From: Tolypeutes matacus | Taxonomy: Eukaryota > Chordata > Mammalia > Cingulata > Chlamyphoridae | Assembly (NCBI GenBank): GCA_026826555.1 | Contig: JAKSZT010033836.1 | Span: 10,401 to 74,400 of the forward strand | Length of the DNA stretch: 64,000 nt | Reading direction: 5' to 3' | Shown here: one piece after another, positions 23,971-34,339 of the stretch | Layout of the letters: each line of letters starts with the position of its first letter | Position numbering within the stretch: position 1 is the first letter of the stretch | Made by a program: the position numbers and the translations under genes | The notes under the pieces: generated by a model | The model's database searches: none | What the model saw: the letters and a program-made list of their open reading frames with translations, nothing else | What the model was told of the DNA's origin: nothing

Positions 23971-25418
23971 GAAGTAAATATAAAGAGTGCATTTCTAGAG
24001 ATAGAGAGTAGTTGGACAAGAGTGCAGTTCAATAGGCAACATATTGGCCTGTACAAGATTCTCTTTCTCATATACTGCTCTCACATTTTTCCCCAATGTG
24101 CTCTACTTGAAAACTCACCATTGTACACTATAGGCCTTCTCAGAAGACTGAACAAATGGGGAGTTAACTGAGAAGATGTAATATATAAGGAAAAAGATTT
24201 TAGGCAAAAGGTCTTTAAGGGGTTGGAAGCCATGAGCCAGTCTCTGCCCAACCTCTACCCAGCTCCTACTGTGGTACATCTGTGCTACACAGGCTTTTAT
24301 TTTTCATGGTGGTAGTATACAGATTAACCACCTCTTAAAGTCCTCAATTACTTCTGCCTCAGAAGCTAATGATCATTGGAACTGTCAAAATCTATCTGCA
24401 AAAATAGGACACAATGGGGATGGATGTGATTGTCCTGAAGGCCCAGACCACCTTTCTGGTATCTCTGAAAGCTTCTCTGTGCCACTCTGGGTCTCATAGC
24501 TCAGGGAGATGGATATGTCTCTGGTACCTCCATGAGTTCCCAGGCCCTGGGGCTTCATGCTTGGCTATGAGTTATGTTATGCTGCCCACTAGAGAATTTG
24601 GCTCTCCCATCCTCACTTATGATTATATAGATTGCTCTAGTTCAGTTCATGTTTAGGATAAATTTACCTCTCTATTTTGCCTTTACTATGATCTGTACTT
24701 TTGTCTATGTGATGATCTCAGTATAGGTCAGGTCATAGAATAGATAAAAATAAAAGCCAAGAAGACTCAATGATATGTGTAAAATTGCAGGATAAAATCT
24801 ATTTAAAAGTTCTCATACATTTAAGGAGAGCTTTGCAGCAGTATATCCATGATGTACTGGTTCTACTCTTACCCAGAAAAGTAAAGTGCTCAGTAGAATT
24901 CTTCTACCTCAACGGCCACTTCAACTGAACTAATAGGAAACAATATATCATAAACCCAAATTCAGTTTCTTCCTGTTAGGAAACTACTGGTGTCATGAAC
25001 TCACTTTATCTCACAATTCCCTCCCATCCTCTTGCCATGCCCTCCTTCTTTTCACGGCCTGTAGGTTGGCCCATTGTTTCTATGTAGGCACTATTCCCCA
25101 CAGCCTTGCACTGATTCTGTTCCTTCTACCATGAAAAAATAAATTTACATCATCCTTCAGAAACACACTTACCATGGATCTGGCTTGTCTGAGACCCTCT
25201 TCAGCATCACATGCCCCAATAATATTCCATTTCTCCTTCCTGGCATACAGGGTGACTCATATTCATGGTCTTCTAGAACTCTTGTTCAGATAAGGCTTCT
25301 ATATACTCCTGACCTGGGTGAGGTTCTGAGCCTGAACTGATGTTCAGTACCTCCTAGGGCAGGTGATACCCATGAGGCTTGGGTAAGCTAGGGGCTGTAG
25401 TGGATGGAATGCTGCTTC
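23971..25418. other. Unassigned DNA with a possible minus-strand splice donor
   Basis: No gene is recognised. At 25164-25174 the minus strand reads CCATG/GTAAGTGTGT, a strong donor consensus, preceded by about 23 open codons (up to 25245). On its own this is weak evidence for an exon. It may relate to the broken frame at 25419-25857 on the same strand. Confidence 0.35.
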
Positions 25419-25857
25419 TTAAAGAGCAGATATATTGAAGTAGCCTGAAGAGAGGTCTTCACAGCAAGGTTCCCATTTCTCAGCCCAAGCATCCTGATCT
25501 TTCCAAGTCAGGGTGTCTTCCAGAAAGTCTTTAAGCCCTTCACCCTCTGTCCTTGAGAATGTGATGCTCTCAGCTTCTTCTGACTTCTCCTGTAAGTAGA
25601 AACAGATTTCTTCCCTCTTTTTAATTTCCTTTCTCATGTTGGCCTTCAGGATTCACTGAGTCAGTTGGTAGCACTCTGGAATGGGGCTGTTCTCAGTGGC
25701 ACCTCTGCCTCTCCAGCATCTCCTCAAAGAGGACATGGCAGCTGAATCCCTCTTGACCTGATGCTCTACATGTGCCAAGTAATGCCTCCATGGAGGGGAA
25801 CACATGTCAACAAGCCATGCAATGAAAACCATGCTGCCTGGTGACCAGCCAGACTGG
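25419..25857 (-). pseudogene. Broken reading frame of unknown identity, probably a retrocopy
   Basis: One minus-strand frame stays open from about 25857 to 25419 (about 145 codons) with a single internal TGA that could have arisen from a CGA arginine codon by CpG decay. The text looks protein-like: a basic stretch (RGRGATENSPIPECYQLTQ) just before the stop, then a charged, coiled-coil-like run (KEIKKREEICFYLQEKSEEA). No introns are evident. I do not recognise the parent protein. It lies in a GC-richer patch (25.0-26.1 kb). A chance frame is possible but less likely given the length in AT-rich DNA. Confidence 0.4.
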
Positions 25858-27954
25858 GGTCACAGCACTGGGCCTTTCATCCTCCTACATCTTTACAGTG
25901 GGCTCAGGGATGCAAGTCTCAGGTTCCTCCTGGAAGGGATTTTGGGATCTGAGCAAGGACTTAATGTTAATTAGATGGGGAGAAAGTGCTCTCTTTGAAG
26001 AGTTCAAACTCAGAGATCTGGGGTGTTTTTCCCACTGGTGAATATGTGGTTTTGGTTTGTCCCTCAAAAGCTATACCCTTTACTCTGTGCACTCTGCTAA
26101 AATATTTGCACCTGACCTTTGACAATCTGAAACAGACCCATAGGTGAATGAAGTAATGGTCTTCTCAATGGAAGTTGAAGAAGACATCTCTAATACTCTT
26201 TGAATCTTGCTGGGCCTGGAGATAGGAGCCTGTGATAAAGTAGCCCCTTATAGCAAACATCTTTACTCTTTGAAAACAGTATAATAAATATTGGGATTTT
26301 ATGTTTACAACTACAGATTCATATATACATATATGAAATTTGGTATTTATTTTTGAATTCCAAGTGATTTTCTCATTTGTAACATTGAAATCATTTCATA
26401 TGCCTGAAACTTCCTACTAGTATGTTACTTCTTTAAAGAAGTATTTTATGAAAATGATTTTCTTGGAAAATTCAGAATGCAAACACTGAAATAGGATAAA
26501 TGGTCACCTCTTTTTAATGTGTTTCCAAACTTCTTTTAAGGGAAGAAAATTTTAACTCATATAATGTGCATTAGTTCTCACAGTTATAACTTTTCTTTTT
26601 AGCATTTTTTAACCAAAAACAGTTTAATGTTAAAATTGCTTTTTCCTGAAAAGAGGGTCCTGTTACCATGTCTTTATTAGATGATCTCAATTATATTGCT
26701 TTCTTAAATTGCTCAAAAATTACAGTCTCATTAGAAAATGTAATAACAATTACAGTGAAGTAAAAATCTTTCTGTACACCCTGTTCCCTGTCACCCACTC
26801 CTCTGCCTCATTTGTCCATTTCTTCCCTTTATATCTACACAAAACATTTAGATCTTGGAATACATAATTGGATACATTTTCTGAGCCAATTCTGGAAACC
26901 CCTCAGACTAAAAATTCTTATATTTGCTCCCTCATTTATTCATTCATATTAAGATATTTTGTTAATTTTCCACTAAGTAACAAAAAGTACTTTCTCAGCA
27001 AAAGCGTCAGTGAGCTTTACTCCTTATTTCAGATCCATCATTTTTGTTCTGGCCCAGGATAAATCAGGCCCCAGAGAAATCATGGGAACCTTGGACAGGG
27101 AGAATCAGACCCCTCATTTTCCAGCTCCCATCAGTCAGACAATTTTCCTTCCATCCTTACCTAAAGTTTTAGAGAAAGGTCTCTTCTTCCCAGATTGTTG
27201 ATTCATATTACCTCGGTGAATGTGAACCTAAAAGAACAGTTTCTGCAAGATTTTATCACTTGTCCTAGATGTAAGTGCTGTCCCAAATTTTCCTGAGGTT
27301 TGGATTCTGATTTAGTCCTGTTTACAGCCAAAGTACCCTCCCACAGGGAGATCTGAGATTAACAACCTCACAGAGGGGCAGGTGGGAGCTGAGTAAGCAC
27401 CAAGGCTTCTGGTAACCCTTGTGTGACATCATCACTGACATAGCTCAGTTCCATGGGCTCAGTTTGAATGTAAATGTGGCAACAAGAAAAACATGGCATC
27501 AGTCAAAGAAGCATATTTTGGTGAGAGAAGTGATATTATATAACAAAAAAGAATTGAAACTTTTCCCTTTCCTCAAAAAAGGTACTGTCAGTTGTGGGAG
27601 AGAGAAAAAAGTACAGAGATTGATAAGTAAATGTGATGAGATATTTCTTTCTCCCAAACCTCTCATGGACTGTGGTAGTTATGGTTCATCTCAAAATGGA
27701 GGTCTAGCATGCTCCCTGGTTAGAACTGTTCAGAGCCAGATTTTGTAGGTGCTGCAAGGGGGAGAAGAATCAGTAACATATCTCATGATGCAGCAAGCCT
27801 TTTATGAATAAACATGATGAGGTGGACATTTGAAGAAAAGTGAAGTAGAAACTTCTAAAAATTTCTACAAACCAGTTAAGGGAGTGTCTACTCTGAAAAG
27901 TTGATTAGTATGTGGCAGTTTCTAGGGGGTTGGTAAGCGGCAGTTTCACTGATT
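25858..27954. other. Unassigned DNA
   Basis: No gene is seen. The segment 26720-26850 ('TTCTGTACACCCTGTTCCCT', 'CACCCACTCCTCTGCC') is pyrimidine-rich and could be an old repeat. A 109-codon open frame at 27419-27748 shows no recognised domain. Confidence 0.45.
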
Positions 27955-28190
27955 CCAGCCTAGTTCCTATGAAGACTCACCTTCATCCTTTACTGACCAT
28001 GTGTTCTTGGATGTTTCATTTGACCTCTCCATGCCTCACTTTACTCATCTGAAAATAGAGAGGAATCTATCCCTTACAAAGTTTTCTTATTAATATAAAA
28101 TAATCTAACACATGTAGACACAGAACAATGAAAGGCTTGTAGATATTAAGACCATGTAAATGCGAGCTATTACTGTTATGCTTTAGGTCA
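27955..28190 (+). mobile_element. MIR SINE
   Basis: Order of blocks matches the MIR sense strand: 'TTTACTGACCATGTG', 'GACCTCTCCATGCCTCA', 'TTTACTCATCTGAAAATAGA', 'CTAACACATGTAGACACAGA' and 'GAGCTATTACTGTTATG' at the end. Divergence is high. Confidence 0.8.
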
Positions 28191-28329
28191 CAGTTTGCTT
28201 AGTAAGTCCAGACTAGGTGATTTCCCTGATTTATGGTTTCAGAATGCCTAAAATTCAAATTTCATCTTAGCCCTGCTTATGAAACTTAAGAATGGTATTT
28301 AAGAATATCTTATTACTCTTATTAATAAT

Positions 28330-29073
28330 ATCTTACTAATGCTTGTGCTTATGAACCTTATTCTTATAAAATTGAAACTTAGCCTAGTCATATATATTGC
28401 TTAAGAAGTACCCCCTGAATATTTCTTTGTTACTCATATGTGGCCTCTGTCTAAGCCAAATTCTGCATAGAAGCTCACAGCCTTTCCCCTGGCATGGGAC
28501 ATGATACCTGGGAATGGGCCTTTCTGACACAAAGTGATTATTCCCAAATGCCAGTTAGCAATACATTTGGAAAAAGAGCTTGACTAAATGGGGAAGTAGT
28601 AAATACATATCAGTTTTTATGGCTAAGAGATTTCAAACATGAGTCAGGATTTCATTCCAGTGGTTATATGTATGTATGTCTTCAGAATATCTCTCTGGCT
28701 TCCATAGAAAACAATGCCTCCAGCCTGAAATCTCTAGAATTGTCTGCCAAGTATAAGGAGGGCATTCAACCCCAGCAAATCAACACCCAGTCAGTAGGGT
28801 TTCCTTGGAATATATGATAACTTATCTCTCCAATGTAGCAGAGTTAGACTCATGCATAATTTTCCTATACATGGTTCTTTTGTCCATTTTATTTGAACCT
28901 ATAACTAGCATGGTACCAGTTAAATATATGTCCCAGAGATTTAAATCTTTGGGCTATCCGTGTACTAGTTACACCTTGAATCTCAGCAGAGTTGTAGCCA
29001 ACACCTACTCTCCAATTCATCAGACTTGCCCAGGACAACTAACAAAAGGATGATAATGGACAACACCCATTCC
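28330..29073 (+). mobile_element. L1 3'UTR module B, 5' portion
   Basis: Matches module B of the 13.4-15.2 kb and 42.6-44.5 kb copies: 'TTGTGCTTATGAACCTTATT', 'AAATTGAAACTTAGCCTAGT', 'GGCATGGGACATGA', 'CAGCAGAGTTGTAGCCAACA'. It begins inside the module, so this insertion is 5'-truncated. It is interrupted at 29073 by an endogenous retrovirus remnant and resumes at 30895. Confidence 0.75.
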
Positions 29074-29415
29074 TGTGGGAAAACAGCCTGAAGTTGCAAT
29101 GTTTCCCTGAAGCAAACAAAGCTTTCTTGATGATGATTAGAAACATTCCAGTTTTGTGTAGAATATTCTGGGTGGGTAGAACAGCAATGACTAAAGAACT
29201 TACTACGTTGCAAAGAGATAAGTGGACATTCTCTGCATTATTTTTCTCCTTTTGCAGATTCCCAATAAATACAGTGGTGAAACCAGAATCTGGGCTTTCA
29301 GTCCTTGAGACTGTTAGTCCCCTGGTCTCATCTTTTCTCTATTGTGTGTTTGTCTTTTCCTTAAGGTCTGCAGTGCCTTCCTTTCTGACCTTCCATTGGT
29401 CAGCTGGTTTCAACA
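29074..29415 (+). mobile_element. 5' LTR of the class II ERV
   Basis: Begins TGTGGGAAAA, ends CAACA three bases before the primer binding site. AATAAA near 29262 would mark the R region polyadenylation signal, followed by a T/C-rich U5. Length about 340 bp. No second LTR copy was found to confirm the borders. Confidence 0.6.
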
Positions 29416-29417
29416 AG

Positions 29418-29434
29418 TAGCTCCTGAACAGGGA
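29418..29434 (+). promoter_or_regulatory. Retroviral primer binding site, lysine-tRNA type
   Basis: TAGCTCCTGAACAGGGA resembles the site complementary to the 3' end of tRNA-Lys, with the last bases CTGAACAGGGA best kept. It sits just after the LTR, where reverse transcription of the virus was primed. The mismatches at the start fit decay of an old copy. Confidence 0.7.
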
Positions 29435-30385
29435 TGGATTAGAAGAAGAATCACTTTGAGCGAAATTAAAATGGTGGTGTAACACTGCAGAGCCCCTGAG
29501 AAGGTGAAGAGTACTCTGGAGTCCCTGGTAAGGTAGGGGCAACTCTCGAGCATAATTCAGGGTTACTATGGGAAAGAGAGACAGCATGGCAAAGTACCAG
29601 CACTATGCTTGTCTCCTAAAGCAACTTCTTAAAGCTGGAAGTACTAAAGCTAGTGAGATTTGTCTTTTAGAGCTCTTACAAGATATTGAGAAATGCTGCA
29701 CTTGGTTTCAAGATTAGGTAGTTTAGAATTAGAAGATTGGGGGAAAGTAGGAAGAGAATTAAAGAAATTACATGTTCAAGGGGCACAGATCCTGACTACT
29801 ATTTGGCCTACTTGGTCTATTGTTAAATCAGTACTGGAACCTTTACAAACAGAGAATGAAGAGGAAATAGATGAGGAGAAAGAGAAATTTTTATATAGTT
29901 CCCATCACGATTTTCTTAAAGATTCTTTCCCTGAAAGCATTCTCCCTTAGTGCCCATGGTGCCATAAGGAAAAGCATTGTACAGATAAATGTAGATCTAA
30001 ATATGATAAAGATGGGAATCCACAGCCTGGAAATGGGCAATGGGACACTCCCTCTGGTGTGTCATAATCTTTCCAGAGGGCTTTGGTCAATTATACCCAA
30101 TCTAAACAGAGCCATTCGGCTCCGTCCCCACAGCTTTCACATCCTTGGCAAACTTATGTGCCACCACCTAGGGAAGTGCCAGCCTGAACCTTGCCACTAC
30201 TGAAAAACTAATACTTAAGAAACAAAATAAAGTCTGTTGAGCCAATTCAGGAGTGAAAGGGCCTATTCCAGAAGATTTAGTGAGATTAATATTGGGAAGA
30301 TCTAGTATTAGTTGCAGGGTCATCATTATGGGGAAAACAGATAAATTCTCCTTTCCAGTAGAATATTTAAACTCATTTATCAATT

Positions 30386-30894
30386 ACTCATAAGGCAAGT
30401 AAAAGTAAGAAATAAAAGATAAAATAACACAATTAAAAACTGCAGTCATATTTGGACAAATATACAATTTTTCATCCAACAATGAATGAATGCATATTCC
30501 TACATACAGAGATAGAATATTTCTAAAATACTTAGTAGAGCATTAAAAAATGCCTCAATAAACTTTAAACAGGAGACATTGTACAGAACTGTGAATTTAA
30601 GTTAGAAGTTAACAATAATTGATTTTTTATATAATTGGAAATTTAGAGGAAACCATCCTAAATGTTTTTAAAGACTGAACAATCTTAGAAAAAAAATTAA
30701 AGAGCTTTAATTGAATATTGAACTGATTTCACTTTGGACATGTAAATAGCTTGTATAGTCTTCACTCCCAGCCTCTAAACAAGAAAAATTATGAAAAACT
30801 GACTTTCAGCAAATCTTAGACCCCTTAGACAATTGAGGTTTCTTTGAAAAAAATCTCCTCAAACACTGAAGAGAAGGGCAGATACAAACAATCA
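30386..30894. other. AT-rich insert remainder, possibly old L1 ORF2
   Basis: Lies between the ERV remnant and the resumption of module B. The text near 30555-30660 is loosely like the L1 endonuclease region but too diverged to be sure. No LTR is visible although the insert ends in CA next to the CATTCC repeat. Confidence 0.35.
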
Positions 30895-31352
30895 CATTCC
30901 TAGCACAGAAACCACAGAAGCTGCAGCCTGCCTGGGGAATGATATATGGACTAAAGTAGACTTATTGATATTCTACTAGAGACTTATTTTGATTATAGCA
31001 ATGGAAGAAATTATATCATTGATGTGGAGGCAGTGGCCACTGGAGGTTCTGATGACAGGGAGAGGGAAAACCAGGTAAAAAATGGGAGCATTTTCAGGAC
31101 CTGGGAATTGTCCTGAATGACAATGCAATGACAGATGTAGGACATTACATATCTTGTCATAACTTAAACAATTGTGTGGGAAAGAGTGTAAACTAAAATG
31201 TAAACTATAATCCATGGTTACTGGCAATGCTCCAAAATCTTTTCACCAATTGTAACAAATGTACCCCACAAATGAAGGATGTTGTTAATGTGGGAAAATG
31301 TGGGAGATGTAGGGAGTGGGGCATAGGGGAATTCCCTGTATATTTAGTAACA
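30895..31352 (+). mobile_element. L1 3'UTR module B, 3' portion
   Basis: Continues the element of 28330-29073 after the ERV insert: 'CAGTGGCCACTGGAGGTTCT', 'TGAATGACAATGCAATGACA', 'GTGTAAACTAAAATGTAAAC', 'AAATGTACCCCACAAATGAA'. It stops near 31352 with no A tail, directly against an inverted copy of the same end. Confidence 0.75.
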
Positions 31353-32885
31353 AAATACTTGGATTACATAAATGTTACACAAAAGATATAAGGATTTCAA
31401 TATGCCCCACTCCCCACACCTCCTACACCCTCTGATAAGAACATCCTTCATTAGTGTGGCACATTCATTGCAATTATAAAAGCATCCTGGGGCTTCATCA
31501 TTAAGCATGGACCATAGTTCACATTCTCCCACACAGTTCTGCATGTTAGGTGATGATATAAAATGGCCTAAAACTGTCATTGAAACATCACTCAGGACAA
31601 TTCCCAGTCCCAAAAATGCCCCCATATTACATTACAACTGCTTTTCCTTCTCCTCGCCCCAAGAGCCTCCAGTGGCCACTGGTCCACATCAATGTTATAA
31701 TTTCTTACATTGCTAGAATCACAATATGTCTATAGTGGAATACCAGTAAGTCGACTGTAGTCCATAACTCTTCCTCCAATCCCAAGGATTCTGGGATGGT
31801 GATAACCACTCCAACTCCAATTGAGAGGGAGCTCATATCCCATGGGGAAGATGGATGGGACTATCTTGCCTGCACCTGCAGACTTTCTCCATTCCCTGAG
31901 ATGACCATTGTCCATCATCATCATCTCCCCACCAGTTGTCCTAGGTGAGTCCAATGAGCTGTAGAATAGGTGTTGCAACTCCAGCAAAGTTCCAGGCCCA
32001 GCTGGCACATGGACAGCCCAGAATCTTGAGTCTCTGTATGTACACCTACAAACTCCAGCACCAAGTATAGGTTTAAATAGAAGGGATAGATGAGTCATGT
32101 TCAGGAACGACATAATTCAGTCCAAATCTGTCATTTGCAGGAGCACAAAGTCCATAGAATTGTCCAATGTCAAGGCATCAAACTGTGGAGATATCCACCC
32201 TTCACTGTAGGACCTGAGTGTCTCCAGAGCCTTCAGGAGCCCCCATATTTGGGGTAGTATCCACTTTGGAGGTCTATGAGATCCTGCTGTGATGTACATA
32301 AGTATTAACTCTGGGATAACATCTTGACCCACTTTGAAGTCTCTTAGTCATACCAACTCATTTGTCTTTTCCTTTTCCCCCTTTTTCTTGAGGTCTTTTT
32401 CCAGTTGCATTGTATTTTGGTGCTTGGTAGCAATCCCTCGGTGCCAGGAAGGCTCATCCCTGAGAGTCATGTCCCTTTCTGGGGGGGAGATAATGCCTTC
32501 ATATGTTGAGTTTGGCTTGGAGAAAGGCTGTATTTGAGCCACAATTAGGCTCTCAGGAGGTAACCCTTAGGCACCCAACAACAATAGGCTAAGTTTCAAT
32601 TTCAAAAATAAAGACTCATAAGCCTAGTCATCAATATCAAAAGCCCATCAGCAAATCATTCTCTTTTGCCAGTCACTGCCTCTGCATTTGGGAGACTGTT
32701 GCTGCTCTCTTAGAGAATGTGGCAGAGCCCTCCAGAATGGCAATTCAGTATTCTCTCAGTTACTGTGTGAGTCTCCACCCACTGTGACAATGTCCCATGA
32801 ATATTTAAACATTTTTACAGATGTTATATGTATGCTTAGGTGAACTTCCTCCCAAGCATTCCCCCCATCACTGTCACCCCACACC
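31353..32885 (-). mobile_element. L1 3'UTR module B, inverted copy
   Basis: Reading the minus strand from 32885 gives the module B order: 'GGAGGAAGTTCACCTAAGCA', 'GTGGGTGGAGACTCACAC', 'AGCCTATTGTTG', the middle ~890-bp part and the end 'GGGAGTGGGGCAT'. Its 3' end meets the plus-strand copy tail to tail at 31352/31353, making an inverted repeat with arms of about 370 bp. The same 3' part occurs yet again at 32890-33225. Confidence 0.75.
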
Positions 32886-32889
32886 AGCC

Positions 32890-33225
32890 ATCTTCCCCCA
32901 CCCCATGGAATTGTCCTGAATGACCATGCAATGACAGATACAGGACAGTACATATCTTGCCATAACCTACAAAATTTTCTGGGAAAGAGTGTAAACTACA
33001 ATGTAAACTATAATCCATGCTTAGTGGCAATTTTCCAAAATGTTTTCATCCACTTTAACAAATGTACCCCATTAATGAAAGATGTTGTTAATGTGGGAAA
33101 ATGAGGGAGATGTAGGGAGTGGGGCATATAGGCATCCCTTATATTTTTATGTAACATTTATGTAATCTAAGTATCTTTTTAAAAATATATTAAAAAAAAT
33201 AAAGAATCTTAAAAAAAAAAAAAAA
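32890..33225 (+). mobile_element. L1 3'UTR module B, 3' end with poly(A)
   Basis: Only the last 320 bases of module B, from 'TGGAATTGTCCTGAATGACC' to the A run ending at 33226. AATAAA at 33200 precedes the tail. Compare 44190-44470. Confidence 0.8.
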
Positions 33226-33226
33226 A

Positions 33227-33577
33227 CGAGGAGTTAAATAAATGAGGAATTTCTGGAGTGCAAGTATGGGCTAGCTTGAGAGACAAAATTCCCTCGGGGT
33301 AAGTTTAGGGGCATCCACATTGCTTGGGTTTTATCTACAGAAATCCAATCAGATTGCCACTATGAATTTCAGAGAACAATATTTTTATGTTTTCAGGAGT
33401 GGAGGGAAAAAATAAAACAAAAGCAGCCCATTCTCATTAATGATTTCCTGCCCTATTTTACCACAGCTTAACCAAAGAGGGTTTTTCCAGATTAACCTGA
33501 TTGGGGAAATGGAAATATAAGATTTCTCCTGTTCCATCTCCACACAAACACTTTCTGTGGTCAATCTTTAATTTTAG
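33227..33577. other. Unassigned DNA before the gap
   Basis: No gene or repeat recognised. Confidence 0.5.
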
Positions 33578-33984
33578 NNNNNNNNNNNNNNNNNNNNNNN
33601 NNNNNNNNNNNNNNNNNNNNNNNNNNNNNNNNNNNNNNNNNNNNNNNNNNNNNNNNNNNNNNNNNNNNNNNNNNNNNNNNNNNNNNNNNNNNNNNNNNNN
33701 NNNNNNNNNNNNNNNNNNNNNNNNNNNNNNNNNNNNNNNNNNNNNNNNNNNNNNNNNNNNNNNNNNNNNNNNNNNNNNNNNNNNNNNNNNNNNNNNNNNN
33801 NNNNNNNNNNNNNNNNNNNNNNNNNNNNNNNNNNNNNNNNNNNNNNNNNNNNNNNNNNNNNNNNNNNNNNNNNNNNNNNNNNNNNNNNNNNNNNNNNNNN
33901 NNNNNNNNNNNNNNNNNNNNNNNNNNNNNNNNNNNNNNNNNNNNNNNNNNNNNNNNNNNNNNNNNNNNNNNNNNNNNNNNNNNN
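33578..33984. other. Assembly gap (N)
   Basis: 407 undetermined bases. Any reading frame drawn across it is meaningless. It lies about 90 bp before a long TTCC tract, which may have caused the break in assembly. Confidence 1.
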
Positions 33985-34070
33985 CCATGGAGCAATAGGT
34001 GGGCATGTGGAAATGAGAAGGATGACCCTAGCTGGACACTAGTTGCCTAAGAGTGTTACCTGGACTTTTC

Positions 34071-34223
34071 TTCCTCCCTTCCTTCCTTCCTTCCTTCCTT
34101 CCTTCCTTCCTTCCTTCCTTCCTTCCTTCCTTCCTTCCTTCCTTCCTTCCTTCCTTCTTTCCTCCCTCCGTCCCTCCCGCCTTCACTTCCTTACTTACTT
34201 CCTTCATTCCTTCCTTCCTTCCA
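34071..34223. repeat. (TTCC)n microsatellite
   Basis: About 75 bases of perfect TTCC units, then imperfect units to 34223. Polypyrimidine tracts like this can form triplex structures and are hard to assemble. The Phe-Leu-Pro-Ser repeats it encodes are an artefact. Confidence 0.95.
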
Positions 34224-34339
34224 TCTTTTTACTTTCTTTTTTCTGTTCTTTTTGTCCCTTTATCCCCTTTGCATTTCCATTTTTCCTCTTTTATATTTTT
34301 TTCCTTTATTTTATTCAGTTTAAGACATGCAAATTTAAA

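Larger units (their letters stand above)
29074..30385 (+). mobile_element. Endogenous retrovirus remnant, class II (betaretrovirus-like)
   Basis: Parts in order: a 5' LTR (29074-29415), a primer binding site, a leader with a GGTAAG splice-donor-like site near 29527, a broken gag start (ATG at 29568), matrix-like sequence to about 29900, then directly a CX2CX4HX4C zinc knuckle (29951-29992) of the nucleocapsid. Most of capsid is therefore missing, a large internal deletion. Stops and frameshifts occur in gag. Sequence beyond 30040 may be the end of gag and start of pro. No pol, env or 3' LTR is seen. The element is dead. CATTCC occurs on both sides of the insert (29068-29073, 30895-30900), consistent with a 6-bp target duplication. 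Confidence 0.65.

Noticed and set aside
27419..27748. 109-codon open frame
   Set aside because: No recognised domain, no splice or promoter context; length is within chance for one frame in a 64-kb window.
29871..30203. 110-codon frame after the ERV gag start
   Set aside because: It is a shifted frame across the internal deletion of gag; the zinc knuckle is read in another frame.
31353..33225. Classical twin-priming L1 inversion
   Set aside because: The inverted and direct parts cover the same 3' sequence, whereas twin priming normally yields adjoining, non-overlapping parts. Kept as an inverted-repeat cluster of uncertain origin.
33458..34006. Long open frames on both strands at the gap
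   Set aside because: They are open only because undetermined bases contain no stop codons.
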